Shown one piece after another: positions 10,480-20,637 of a stretch of 64,000 nucleotides of DNA. The position numbers and the translations under genes are program-made. The stretch spans positions 310,001 to 374,000 of the forward strand of contig LNGK01000010.1 of NCBI GenBank assembly GCA_001510575.1. Direction: 5' to 3'. The number at the start of each line of letters is the position of its first letter. Position 1 is the first letter of the stretch. Source of the stretch: Knoxdaviesia capensis (taxonomy: Eukaryota > Ascomycota > Sordariomycetes > Microascales > Gondwanamycetaceae). The notes under the pieces are model-generated. The model was not told the DNA's origin. It saw nothing but the letters and a program-made list of their open reading frames with translations, and ran no database searches.

Positions 10480-12251
10480 ATGCCCCGCACTGCGTCCGCC
10501 GTCTCACGTTTACTTGCGTTACCAAAGATCCCAACCTCGTCTTGTCTTCTTGTTCGTTCTCGTTCCCCTTTCTATTCTTCTTCTTCTCACTTACACACGC
10601 ACTCTTTATATACTCGCCCGACTGTGTCTTCATTCCGGTCTCCATTGTTATCATCACTATCGTCGGCCTCATCGTCCCCTTCTCCTTCTTCTTCGTCTAG
10701 ATCGTACCTCTCTCCAACCATCCGGGCCCATCAATCACGAAAGATGGCTCCCCAGCTCGACGGCTTCTTCAAGCAGGTTGACGACCTCTCCGATGTCTTC
10801 ATCGAACGTCTCCGCAAGGCTGTGGCCATCCCGTCGGTCTCGGCTGATGAGTCCCGCCGCCCCGATGTTGTCCGCATGGGCAACTTCCTTGCCTCTGAGC
10901 TGACTGCCCTCGGCGCGTCGGTCGAGCTCCGCGAGCTTGGCGAGCAGCCGGGCAAGCCTGGCCTCCAGCTTCCTCCCGTTGTGCTGGCTCGGTACGGCAG
11001 CGACGCTAAGAAGCGCACCATCCTGGTGTACGGCCACTACGACGTGCAGCCCGCCGACAAGACCGATGGCTGGGCTACCGAGCCTTTCGAGCTGACCCTC
11101 GACGAGAAGGACCGCATGTTCGGCCGTGGCTCGACTGACGATAAGGGCCCTGTGCTGGGCTGGCTCAACGCCATCGAGGCTCACCAGAAGGCTGGTGTTG
11201 AGTTCCCCGTGAACCTGTTGATGTGCTTTGAGGGCATGGAGGAGTACGGCTCGGAGGGTCTGGATGACCTGATCAACGCGGAGGCCAAGAAGTTCTTTGC
11301 CGATGCCGATGCTGTGTGCATCTCCGATAACTACTGGCTGGGCACCGAGAAGCCCTGCCTGACCTACGGTCTGCGCGGCGTAAACTACTACTGCATCGAG
11401 GTGTCCGGCCCCGGTGCCGATCTTCACAGTGGTGTGTTTGGCGGAACTGCCCAGGAGCCCATGACTGACCTCGTGCGGCTGATGGGCTCGCTTGTCGACA
11501 CCAACGGCAAGATCCAGATCCCCGGCATCATGGAGCAGGTTGCGCCCCTGACGCCCGAGGAGGAGTCGTTGTACGACTCGATTGCCTTTACAATGGACAA
11601 CCTGCACGAGTCGCTCGGCAGCAAGACCACCATCTTCGAGGACAAGAAGCCGACGCTGATGGCGCGCTGGCGCTACCCGTCGCTGTCGCTGCACGGCATT
11701 GAGGGTGCCTTCTCTGCCCCTGGCGCGAAGACTGTTATCCCGGCCAAGGTCATTGGAAAGTTCTCCATCCGTACCGTGCCTGACATGGAGATCGACAAGA
11801 CCAACGCCATTGTGGTCAAGTTCCTCGAGGACAAGTTTGCCGAGTTTGGCAGCAAGAACACCCTGAAGGCCGCCCCCATGCATTGCGGTAACTGGTGGGT
11901 TGCTTCGCCGAAGCACTGGAACTTCTCGGCTGCTGCCAAGGCTGTTGAGCGGGTGTGGGGTGTTGAGCCCGACTACACCCGTGAGGGTGGCAGGTACGTT
12001 CCCTCCATTTTATTCTCTAAAGACTCTTACCCTGAAGTATGCTAACAAATGCATCCTTTCCATCCTATAGTATCCCCGTTACCCTGACTTTTGAGCAGGC
12101 GACTGGAAAGAACGTGCTCCTCCTGCCTATGGGCAGTTCGACTGACGGTGCCCACTCGATCAACGAGAAGCTCGACAAGCGCAACTACATCGAGGGCATC
12201 AAGCTTCTCGGCGCTTACCTGCACTATGTTGCCGAGGAGCCTATCGCGTAA
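10480..12251 (+). CDS. dug1: M20 metallodipeptidase, Cys-Gly dipeptidase DUG1/CNDP2 type
   Basis: Dinuclear-zinc dipeptidase that hydrolyses Cys-Gly in glutathione breakdown. Exons 10480-11993 and 12071-12251. Starting at the internal ATG at 10744 (MAPQLDGFFKQVDDLSDVF) the protein is 476 aa, very close to yeast Dug1 and human CNDP2. Starting at 10480 it is 564 aa. Metal-site motifs are visible: VYGHYDVQPADK, GRGSTDDKGP, the MEEYGSEG pair of glutamates, DLHSGVFGG and, after the intron, TDGAHSINEK. The extra 88 residues are Ser/Arg-rich with no Asp or Glu, like a mitochondrial presequence. The 10744 start has the family's N-terminus and is surely used for a cytosolic form; the upstream start may add an organellar form. 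The gamma-glutamyltransferase at 45959-48033 could act in the same pathway. Confidence 0.93.
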
Positions 12252-12496
12252 TTATGATATATTATCAGTCACCTCTTTGGTGTAGCACAACTAGATCTAG
12301 GTGGCCTTGAAATGTACCGTTAGAAGGGTTCCTTGTAACATTCTTTTGCACGGCGGATTTACTGTGATATCTCATTGATTGATAAGATGGACGTCCATTC
12401 ATCAAGTTTTGTTGGAATATAGTCACTTCTAGCCGTTTTTTGACTTGCACAATTTGTAACTAAAGGTGATGCTATCCGTGAAGGAAAGACAACATC

Positions 12497-13162
12497 TCAC
12501 GACCTGAATCCAAACCGGCGTTTCCTCCTCGTGCCTGACGATTCTGGCTCCCAAGTCCCCGCAAACACAGCGTCACACTCAGCTTCGTCCTCTGAGTCAA
12601 AGTCCAGTTCGTCCGGGGGCCGCACATCGACCCCACCAAGCTTCACGCCGTCAGAATCGGGAGAGATCTGCACGTCTTCCCAGTTGCGGTGGCAAACCAC
12701 ATGTTCCTTCTCGACAATAAACTTTCCGACCTTGTACTTCTGCGACGCCTCGCGCGCGTCTACGTACTTCCACCCCAGATCCGCGCTGCACACAGCACAG
12801 TTGATGTCGGCAACGAGGTGCCAGCCGGTGACGAGGTTGCGGCCCTCGGGACGCCCGGTGCGGATATTGAGCAGGTCACGCGAGCCGCCGGGAGAGTCGG
12901 AGGGCGCGGCCAGCGGGTTGTTTGGGGATATGAGGAAGGCGCGGCCGAAGCGGCCCGTGAACCCGCGGCTGACGATTTGCGAGGAGTGGGCGATGTCGGA
13001 GGCGCAGGTGGAGCACCGGATGGTGTCTCCCTGGATGCGGGCCATACGCGTGGTTGTGGGGGCGGCGGGCTCGCTGAAGGCCGAGCGATGCGTGCTGGGC
13101 AACGGCATCGACACCGTCGGCAGGAGGAAGGCTGGGACGGCGGGTGGTTGTCTTTGCGACAT
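12497..13162 (-). CDS. Yippee-domain zinc-binding protein
   Basis: Single exon, 221 aa. The Yippee fold binds zinc with two CXXC knuckles, seen at C50-X2-C53 and C122-X2-C125. Family landmarks are SRGFTGRFGRAFLIS, the GRNLVTGWHLVADINC segment and LGWKYVDAREASQKYKVGKF. Between the two knuckles there are 68 residues against 52 in animal Yippee proteins; the excess is a Pro/Ser/Gly insertion around residues 81-97. A 45-residue Pro-rich N-terminal extension and an acidic tail (DFDSEDEAECD) ending in RKRRFGF are outside the domain. Molecular role is unclear: yeast Moh1 and animal YPEL proteins are linked to growth and cell-death phenotypes. The Mis18/cereblon relatives share the fold, but the YPEL-specific GWKY..SQKYKVGKF signature favours Yippee. 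Confidence 0.88.
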   Translation of the reverse strand: MSQRQPPAVPAFLLPTVSMPLPSTHRSAFSEPAAPTTTRMARIQGDTIRCSTCASDIAHSSQIVSRGFTGRFGRAFLISPNNPLAAPSDSPGGSRDLLNIRTGRPEGRNLVTGWHLVADINCAVCSADLGWKYVDAREASQKYKVGKFIVEKEHVVCHRNWEDVQISPDSDGVKLGGVDVRPPDELDFDSEDEAECDAVFAGTWEPESSGTRRKRRFGFRS

Positions 13163-14484
13163 TATGGAAGTCGTTGAGATCTTGTAGATGACGTAAAATA
13201 GGAGAACTACTAATATTCGTCAAGAAGCCGAAGGAGGAGATCTCTTGCAGATGCAAGAAACCAGAAGCTTCGACAGGACGTGATCCAAATCAAGAGGAAG
13301 CAGGTAGAACAAGACGATGACGGTTCGCACAGTGTTTGCACTGGCATGTGGAAGCCGCGAGATAAGCCTTGGTGGGGTAACAACGGGACAAAAATTGGAG
13401 ACCGGCGGTTTGGAGTATCCGTTGCAACACACCGCTGGGGAAAATGATTAACAGTTTCTAAGAAATTATGGCTTGTTTGGGTCACATGCCACACTAAGAG
13501 ATGTTTCGAGACGTCTGGGCATCTGTATCAAAACAAGTGTTCGCGGTTAAACGAAAGTACATTGGGTCCGGTGCATGCACATACAGTAAAGACATACGGT
13601 ATACGCATACACGGGGGTATCCTTGTGTGCGTGCTTTTGTCTTGCAGCTGTCCGTCCGTCCTGGTCGTTGTTTTGGGCATGAATGGTGGTTTGTCTGGTA
13701 GGGGCGGGTTGGGCGCAAACTCGGAGGAACAGCGGCAGGTCGTACCGCGTCCAGTACGACGGTAAAAACGTACGTTGGCCGTTATCTCTCCCGGGTCGAG
13801 ATCACCTATTCGCAACGTAGGTAACGTCCATGCCGGTAATCGCAATGTCAAAGACCACGGAGAATTGCTTATCGGCCCCAAAATCCGTCTCTCTCGGCGC
13901 ACAGTGCTCCGACTTTATATGTGGCCACAGGCTGCGCTGATTGGTGGGGAGCAGGAGGGGCGTTGAGTGGTGTGATTGGCCCAAATTGCCTAGACTTGCC
14001 CCACAGCGGTGGCTTGATCGTATTGATACTTTTGAACACAATCAATTGCCACCAAAATGGCGAAATGGACGGGTGAATAAGGAAAAAATAGGTGAGGAAT
14101 GACTGGTAATTTTTCTGCCCATATATTTTTTCGCTTCCCACATAATAATTAACGCCTCGCTTTCCTTTTGTTCCCAATCTTTCCTCCTCTCCTCTTCCGT
14201 ACATTTTCCCATATTCGAAAGAACACGATCGAAACTTGACCTCAAAACGAACATACCTCAACTCTTGCAATTACACCGCCGACAACCAAACAATTTCTCC
14301 CTCTTCTTACTCTAAATACAACTTCAATCTCTGCTATCTGAAATCTCTTTCCATCTCCTCTTTTCAACCAACCTCTGCCGAACCCGCCGATCTGTCAATT
14401 ATCCGGACAGTTCTCTTCGTTCTATTTGAACCCAATCGATACCCCGTGTCTCTAGTCGAAATCAGCCACCGTGGCAGACCATCA
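13163..14484. other. Divergent intergenic region, Yippee / antizyme
   Basis: Contains both promoters. From about 14150 to 14480 the plus strand is CT- and A-rich, typical of a long fungal 5' leader for the antizyme gene. The antizyme frame stays open back to an ATG at 14236, but the encoded stretch is low-complexity Ser/Asn/Tyr and looks like untranslated leader. No RNA gene was found. Confidence 0.5.
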
Positions 14485-15534
14485 ATGACAATGGCGTCAA
14501 CCAAATCCCAGAGTAATTACCTGAGTAGTAATTATGGCGAGGACATGATTCACCGTGTCAACGTCCTCGCCAGCTGCTACATCGTCGACACTCTCGGCTC
14601 TCTCCAGGGCCTCCACTACTCCACTACCGGGGCCACCGGTAAGTTTGCAACATCTCCTCTTTGATATTTGATATAATAATATCTGCTATAAATCCATGGT
14701 TCTTCCTACTGACATGAGTCCGTGTTTTCTCTCGATCAGGGGCCGAGTGGTGTTCCTGAGGTCCCTTCCTCAGGCCTACCCTCCCCACCATCAAGTCCCC
14801 CTCTCGCTGCCGTTAACGCTGCCCGGGAGGTCGCCATCCTGCCTAAATCCCATGCTTCAAGCAGGAGACGCGACATCCCCGGCGGCCGCTCACGCCGCTC
14901 GCGAGGGGGGGCTGCACTTACTATCGGGGAAGAATGTGAGAGATTCTTCTGCGAGACCATGACGGCCGTGTTCCAAGGTGAGCGGAACACGATCTCGTCT
15001 GGCTCAATCTCGATGGGTGCATATGACATGCTGCCAACGCCGCCTGACCACTACATGTCTGAATATGGCGTGTCTAGTGGTGCTGGGCTTCCCAAGACCT
15101 CGTCGTCCCCGTCGGCCGTTGTGGCCTGGGCTGAGATCTGGGATTTCCAGGGCGGCGCCAGCTTCCGCGCCTTTGTCGCTGACGACGGAAGTGAAAAGTC
15201 GTTGTTTGTCTTCTTTGACTCGGGCATCGTCGACCGAGATCTGAAGCCTGCGTATGTGCCCTCCCGTTGTGTTTGTTTCACTGCCCTCGCTTTAAGACAT
15301 CATATCACTAACATTTCCATCCACAGTCTCATGGCCATCATCGAGCTTGCCGAGGGTCCCCTTGGCTGCTCGGACGTTGTGATCTGTGTTGATCGTCGCA
15401 TCGATGCCTCAACGTCCAAGGCTCTCATGCGCAGTCTTCAGTGGGTTGGCTTTGGCCTGGCCACTCTAGACAAGTGGGCAAAGGCGTTGGACGTCACAAG
15501 TAAGAGATGGGTTTTCATGGGCATGCAAATCTAA
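14485..15534 (+). CDS. Ornithine decarboxylase antizyme, expressed by +1 frameshift
   Basis: Inhibitor that binds ornithine decarboxylase, directs it to the proteasome and represses polyamine uptake. Exon 1 (ATG at 14485 or, in better context, 14491) to 14638; exon 2 from 14740; last intron 15252-15326; stop 15532-15534. After splicing, frame 0 reads ..ATGAEWCS and stops at TGA 14757-14759. The downstream part is in the +1 frame: reading GAG from 14758 skips the T of the stop and gives EVPSSGLPSPP.. to the end. The shift site TGG-TGT-TCC-TGA matches the antizyme type known from animals and fission yeast. The C-terminal half is the conserved antizyme domain: AVVAWAEIWDF.., LMAIIELAEGPLGCSDVVIC, then RSLQWVGFGLATLDKW and the terminal SKRWVFMGM. 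The joined product is about 290 aa. The rising frameshift rate with polyamine level is family knowledge, not visible here. Confidence 0.93.
14754..14774 (+). promoter_or_regulatory. Programmed +1 frameshift site with overlapping hairpin
   Basis: TCC at 14754-14756 is followed by the frame-0 stop TGA at 14757-14759. CCTGAGG (14755-14761) and CCTCAGG (14768-14774) are perfect reverse complements separated by TCCCTT, giving a 7-bp hairpin that includes the stop codon. The slow-decoded stop and the preceding UCC are the accepted determinants in antizyme mRNAs. A stimulatory role for the hairpin is my inference. Confidence 0.8.
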
Positions 15535-16357
15535 GTCGTATAGTGATGTCTTGCTCCTCTTCTTTTTCAAGCATCAACATCACTATACCTCGACGAAGGA
15601 AAAGAAAACGTTTGGAGTGGTTGAAAAAAGTTGTTTCATTGGCGTGAGAGCAGGGGACATTCATTTTTTCTGTTTGGGTGGTTCTTTGATCATTCATTTT
15701 TTGCTTCATTCATTTTTTTTCCTTTTCTCGCTTGAGGTGGCTTGACGAGACTGTTCAGTTTTTGGTTCCCTTATATTTCTTGACTTGGTTCTCTTTTGCT
15801 TGATCCTTTTTGGCTTTTTTTATTCTTTAGGAAGACCACATGTTATCATGGTCATACTGGTCGTTCTTCCTCGCACCGTTTTTCATGACTTTGCTATTCT
15901 TTTCTCTCCCTTCTTGGATTTTCCCCCTCGCTTCATGATGTTTCGTTATTGGTTTTGGGCCCCATGGTCTGATAGTGTGACAGTCGGCCCGGTATACCGT
16001 TGGACTATCTTCATTTATTGCATGGGATGATTTTAGTTCACTGTATCCTGCTCTTCTCATCGCCAAACGTTTGCTCTTGGGAGTTAGTCTCTACAAAATT
16101 CAGATGAATCTATCGTTATTATATTATCGCCGTGTCTGTGGTAGCCACCCGTTCACCTACATATGTATAACTTCATCATCCACAATGGATGATATGATAT
16201 ATCACTTTGCCGAAATACGTGGGGGTGACCTGCGTTAAATTCATCCATATAGCCAAATATGCTCTATTGATTTTCGCCTGTTGTTCCGTAGTTCCCACGC
16301 CTTTTAGTTATCGAGTATCACAACAGTGCTGAAGGTTCTCCTACCCCGCCCCGCCCC
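15535..16357. other. Convergent 3' region, antizyme / HIS7
   Basis: T-rich plus-strand sequence just after the antizyme stop (several TTTTTT runs, ATTCATTTTTT), probably the antizyme 3' UTR and polyadenylation region, then AT-rich sequence toward HIS7. No gene is recognised. Confidence 0.5.
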
Positions 16358-18095
16358 TCACAAATCTGCCTCAAACTGCCGGACCTGGAACTCGTGATCC
16401 TGGAGGTAATCTTTGACGTCTTTAACCGAGTACTCTCCGCGGTGGAACATGCCCGCTCCCAGCGCCGCATCGGTAGTGGTTTTCGCAAACACCTCGGCAA
16501 AGTGGCCCGGCACGCCCGCACCACTGCTCGCAATCACGGGGATGCGCACCGCGGCCTTGACCTGCGCCACCAGCTCCAGATCAAAGCCGGAGTTGGTGCC
16601 GTCGCGGTCGATGCAGTTCAGCAGGATCTCGCCGGCCCCCATGGCCTCAACCGCCTGCACCAGCTGCACCACGTCCAAGTCGCGTGTCTCGCGCCCGCCG
16701 CGGATCGTGCAGGCGTACCAGCAGTAGTCGCAGCGGTCGCCCCCGGCGGCCGCGGGTCCGGGGATCTTGGTGCGGAGGGTGTTGTGGGGGGTCGCCTCCG
16801 GGCTAGACACGTACACGCGCTTGGGGTCGACGCTGACAACAACAGCCTGGGCACCGTAGGCCGCCGAGATCTGCTCGATGGCGGTGCGGCCGGACAGTTT
16901 GCGGCCCGCAGCGTAGTACTCTTCGGCCGCAATGACGGCGTCCGAGCCGATGGATACTTTATCCGCACCACTCTTGAAGTACATGGTCGCAATTTGCAGC
17001 GCCGATACCGGCGTGCCGTCGGTATCAACCGTATCCCGGATACCACCGCCGATGGTCAGTGGCACAAACACCGTCTCCGAGGTGCGCCGAAGCACCTCAA
17101 GCATGGGTGCATCCGCCAGCGGGCAGTCCCGGAAGCTCGTGATGTTGAGGAACGTCACCTCATCAGCACCCTGCGTGTAGTACCGCTTGGCCAGGTCGAC
17201 CGGTTTGCCCAGGTTGCGCACGTTGCCGCCCTCGGTCTTCTCACGCACGTCATACTGGTCTCCCTTCGTCACCACCAGGTCGCCTTGGTCGTTCGTCCGC
17301 ACATCAAGACACGCAATCACACGGCGGGTGAGGAAGTTGGAGGAAGTCAGGGTTGGCGGAATGCCAGCAGGGTCTAGGGTTAGGGTTTGGGCACCAGCAC
17401 CGGTGAGAAACGAACGGATCGCGCGCAGGCCGGCCACGCCGCTCTTCTCGGGGTGAAACTGGGTGGCAAAGACATTTCCACGGGCAACGGCTGACACGAA
17501 GGTCTCGGTGCCGTATGTACCAGTGGCCACTGTCCAGCCCTTCTTCTCCAATTCGCCGGGGACATAAGGGAGTTTGTACGAGTGGACATAGTAGTATCTC
17601 GATTCTGGTCGGAGGTCGTACATTGTTTGGCCGCCTGTCAATGCTGCGTTCCAGCCAATGTGCGGAACTGACTTGTCAGACTCATCAAATCGGTTCAGCT
17701 CAGCATCGATCACACCGATGCCAGGCACTCCTGGGTCTTCGGATGACCCCGCGAACAGAGCCTGCAGACCAACGCAGACACCCATGAACGGCTTCCCAGC
17801 CTCAATGTGTGCCCGGACAGGTTCCAGGTATCCGGCCTTTGACAACTGGGTTAAGCAATGGCCAAATCTTCCCACACCGGGAAGAATCAGTTTCTACATG
17901 GCAGAGTGTTAGTAGGAGAGGGGCATAGTGATATCATGGGAGACAAAATCAGGGGTCCTGACTGGAGCTTACATCTGCCCTGGCTACATCTTCAGGAGTC
18001 TTGACCCATTCAACCTGATATCCCACGGCTTCAATCGCGTTTACCAAGCTGCGGATATTTCCGGCCACATAGTCGAGCAGATGGACTGTAGGCAT
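16358..18095 (-). CDS. HIS7: Imidazole glycerol phosphate synthase HisHF
   Basis: Fused glutamine amidotransferase and cyclase, fifth step of histidine biosynthesis: converts PRFAR plus glutamine to imidazole glycerol phosphate and AICAR. Exons 18095-17973 and 17893-16358 with a short intron (GTAAGC..TAG) give 552 aa, the same length as yeast His7. The glutaminase domain starts MPTVHLLDYVAGN; its nucleophile is about C81 in GVCVGLQ and the His/Glu of the triad are in TQFHPEKSG. The cyclase barrel begins near TRRVIACLDVR and carries the catalytic aspartates in CLDVR and NCIDRDGT, with GGGIRD and the phosphate-binding SSGAG. The sequence CDYCWYACTIRGGRE is a typical fungal cyclase insertion. 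A TGAGTCA site lies 206 bp upstream, in keeping with amino-acid starvation control. Confidence 0.98.
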
Positions 18096-18623
18096 GTTGA
18101 TGGAAGCCGGAGAGGCCCTCCGAGGATCGGAACAGGATTTGATATGAGGTGAATATTTTTGATAATTCTATTTCGAGAGAGAAGTGCCTCGGGGATAGGA
18201 AGAAGTGAGACAGAAATTTGATTATTGAGAATGGCAGAGGGAGAGAGAGAGAGAGAGAGCCAGATGTGTGAGAATCTGCAATTTGTTGGGCCTGTCCTTA
18301 TGAGTCAAACCAGTGCATGTCGTTTGCTTCCAGTTTCTTCCTTCAGCACCCATTTTTCCTTCTGGCTCACTGAACACGCCAAATTGCGCCAGTCCAGGAC
18401 CGAGTTGGATAAGTGCATAAAATGAGGGACACAATATGCATGTAAACAGTATAGTCTTGTAACGAGACCTTTGCCCCTGTACAAGGATAATTTATGGGCA
18501 GACTGTTTGACAGCTTATTGACAAACGGAAGCTTCCTCTTTTCTTTTCTTTTCTATCCATAGTCAATTTCTCTTCTGTTCTGGACTTTCTCTTCTGTGTG
18601 CAATACTGCTTTGTATTGCTACA
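18096..18623. other. Divergent promoter region, HIS7 / TFIIIC subunit
   Basis: 528 bp shared by two divergent genes. Contains a GA dinucleotide tract (about 18238-18259), the TGAGTCA element, and a TTTCTTTTCTTTTC tract near 18541. No gene is present. Confidence 0.6.
18301..18307. promoter_or_regulatory. TGAGTCA, Gcn4/CpcA site upstream of HIS7
   Basis: Perfect TGA(G/C)TCA match 206 bp upstream of the HIS7 start codon. HIS genes are classic targets of general amino acid control (Gcn4 in yeast, CpcA in Aspergillus). It lies in a shared promoter, so an effect on the divergent TFIIIC gene is also possible. Confidence 0.6.
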
Positions 18624-20106
18624 ATGGACGATCATTTAATTGATCCAATCTTGATCGGACCGGCCAGCACCCAGTCTGTACAAGCTGTACCGCCTGCGAC
18701 CAGCAAATCCAGCAGCGCGGTTCCAGATTATGCGGACGAGTCAGAGTGGGAGTATGAGTACTCTCAAACGGAGACGGAGGTATACTGATCTTGAGAAACT
18801 GGGATTCTGGAACTACGCGACAAGCTACTGACCCTTTGGCGTCTCTATTCAGACATTTTATTTGACTCTCGACCTCTCCCTCCCCCAGTTCACATCCCGA
18901 GACGAGAAAGCCATCTCCCATGCTGGTCGCGGTGGATACCAAGTTAGTTGGAAAGATGACGAGGAGGCGCGACCGCGGTTCCGATTTGATGACGATGAAG
19001 AAGACGAAGACGATGATGACGACGACGCGCTTCCGGAACGTGAGGCCGACGAGTTCATGGAAGGGGATATGGGCGATCGAATTCCTAGAGGCAGTGCAAA
19101 CCCAGGCGACACTACCCACCGACCCGAGGAAGGCATTGACGATGAAGACCCCGAGGGAGGCGAGATCCAAATCCTCGAACTACACTCGGACAAGCCGCTG
19201 GTGGCATACCGTGGCAAAATCTTCGAGTTGACCTGGACGGAGGTCCTTGGCACCGAAATGATTTTCGCGGCAGCCCCGGCCGGTGAGCAGGGCCAACAGC
19301 AGCAGCAACAACACGGCACCGGTACCACCTCATTCACGATGCCGCGACTACCCCACCTGCGCGAGCTACGCGGCGGCGTCGACCTGCTTGCCGCCAGCTC
19401 GGCGCGACTGATGGCCACGGAAAAGGTCGTCGTGGCGCGCCAGCCCGACGCCGGTCTCGCCGCCGTGCGCCAGTTCCGCCAGACTCGCGGCATCCGACTG
19501 CCCTTTGGCCGCGACTCCAATCGTGAGAAGCGCCAGCAGGCGCAGTTCCTCGAACACCTTGTCGCTATCAAGCACATGAAGGGCGAGCCGGACCACGTCA
19601 CTGTGCGCGCGCGGCCGCCACCCACGCAAATCTTCGACGACAACCGCGATCCGGACTGGGCGCCGCGCATGCGTCGCCGGGACCTGCGGCATCGGAATAG
19701 CGAAGCGGGCGCGGGCGCCAGGACCCGGCGGCGGGGGGTGAGCTGGGTTGATGACGGGTATCAGGATCATGATCAGGACCAGGAGGACGAAGAAGAAGAT
19801 GAGGATGAGGAGATGCGTGACGAGGAAGACGAAGATGAGTCTGATGAGGACGAGGACGACCAGGACGGCGGACTATCTCAATCTGGTAGTGCCACGGCTG
19901 GACAGAAGCGCCGCGGCGGAACCATAACCCCGAAAGGCCACGAAAAGAACCAACATAAGCGGCAGCTTGACATGTCGCGGCGGCCGGCCACAAAGAAACC
20001 GCGTCGCGCAGTACCACGGTCCGCACATACCGTGCTGTTGTCAGCCGACCATGGCGTCAGCTCGTCAATGGTCGCGAACCGGGGTGCATCCGAAGCCGCG
20101 CCGTGA
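18624..20106 (+). CDS. TFIIIC tau55/Sfc7-type subunit (RNA polymerase III factor)
   Basis: Exons 18624-18779 and 18853-20106 (intron GTATAC..CAG) give 469 aa. The N-terminal region after an acidic WEYEYSQTETE stretch runs into ETFYLTLDLSL and, further on, EIQILELHSDKPLVAYRGKIFELTW followed by VLGTEMIFAA. This is the beta-barrel heterodimerisation domain (TFIIIC_sub6 family) of the tau55 subunit, which pairs with tau95. The middle is basic with conserved-looking FLEHLVAIKHMKGEPD. About residues 360-400 are an acidic block of Glu/Asp. The C-terminus is basic and Lys/Arg-rich, with no recognised domain. An acidic insert (FDDDEEDEDDDDDD) interrupts the barrel. The family assignment is good; orthology to yeast Tfc7 specifically is uncertain because fungal tau55 proteins diverge quickly. 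Confidence 0.8.
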
Positions 20107-20637
20107 CGCTGGGATCACATGATTAACGCGTATTGGAGTTGCATACATAAATGTTTGAGATACCCATCTAAGTCTCTTTTCTTTTGCAACAGAGTTTGGC
20201 TCCGGGTCCCTCACAACTGGTTGAGGTGTTTGACGTCCTCATGAAGGCGATTGCGATTGGGGGTGGCATGGGTTAAACCCTAAGCAAGCAGATGCCCCGC
20301 GATATGTCGGACTTGGCCGACGGATAGCGCCGCAAACATTGGGAACTGGTTAATGACTAACCCAAAGCTTTTATCGTAGCTGAGGTTTTAAAACCTGTGA
20401 GCTCTCTTTATATTTTATATCTTCTGTCCTCTGTAATCCCCTACCATTCCTCTATTTCTATTCATTCTGTGATACATACTCCTTCACACACCGGATTACC
20501 CCTCTCCGGCCGTTCACCATACACACCCTCTTTCGCTTTGCCTAGATTTCCATAGGCCGCAGGTGCTCAGACACACCATCACAGCAAACCGGCCGCATTC
20601 CTACAGTTAACTATCGCCGTTTGTCCAAAATCCAGCC
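20107..20637. other. Intergenic region before HIU hydrolase
   Basis: 3' end of the TFIIIC gene and the HIU hydrolase promoter. It includes an AAACCCTAA telobox-like motif (20275-20283), a TATATTTTATAT stretch near 20408, and a CT/C-rich leader before the ATG. Confidence 0.5.

Noticed and set aside
10735..11916. 393-codon minus-strand ORF
   Set aside because: Antisense shadow of the DUG1-like gene; no domain, and the plus-strand gene is certain.
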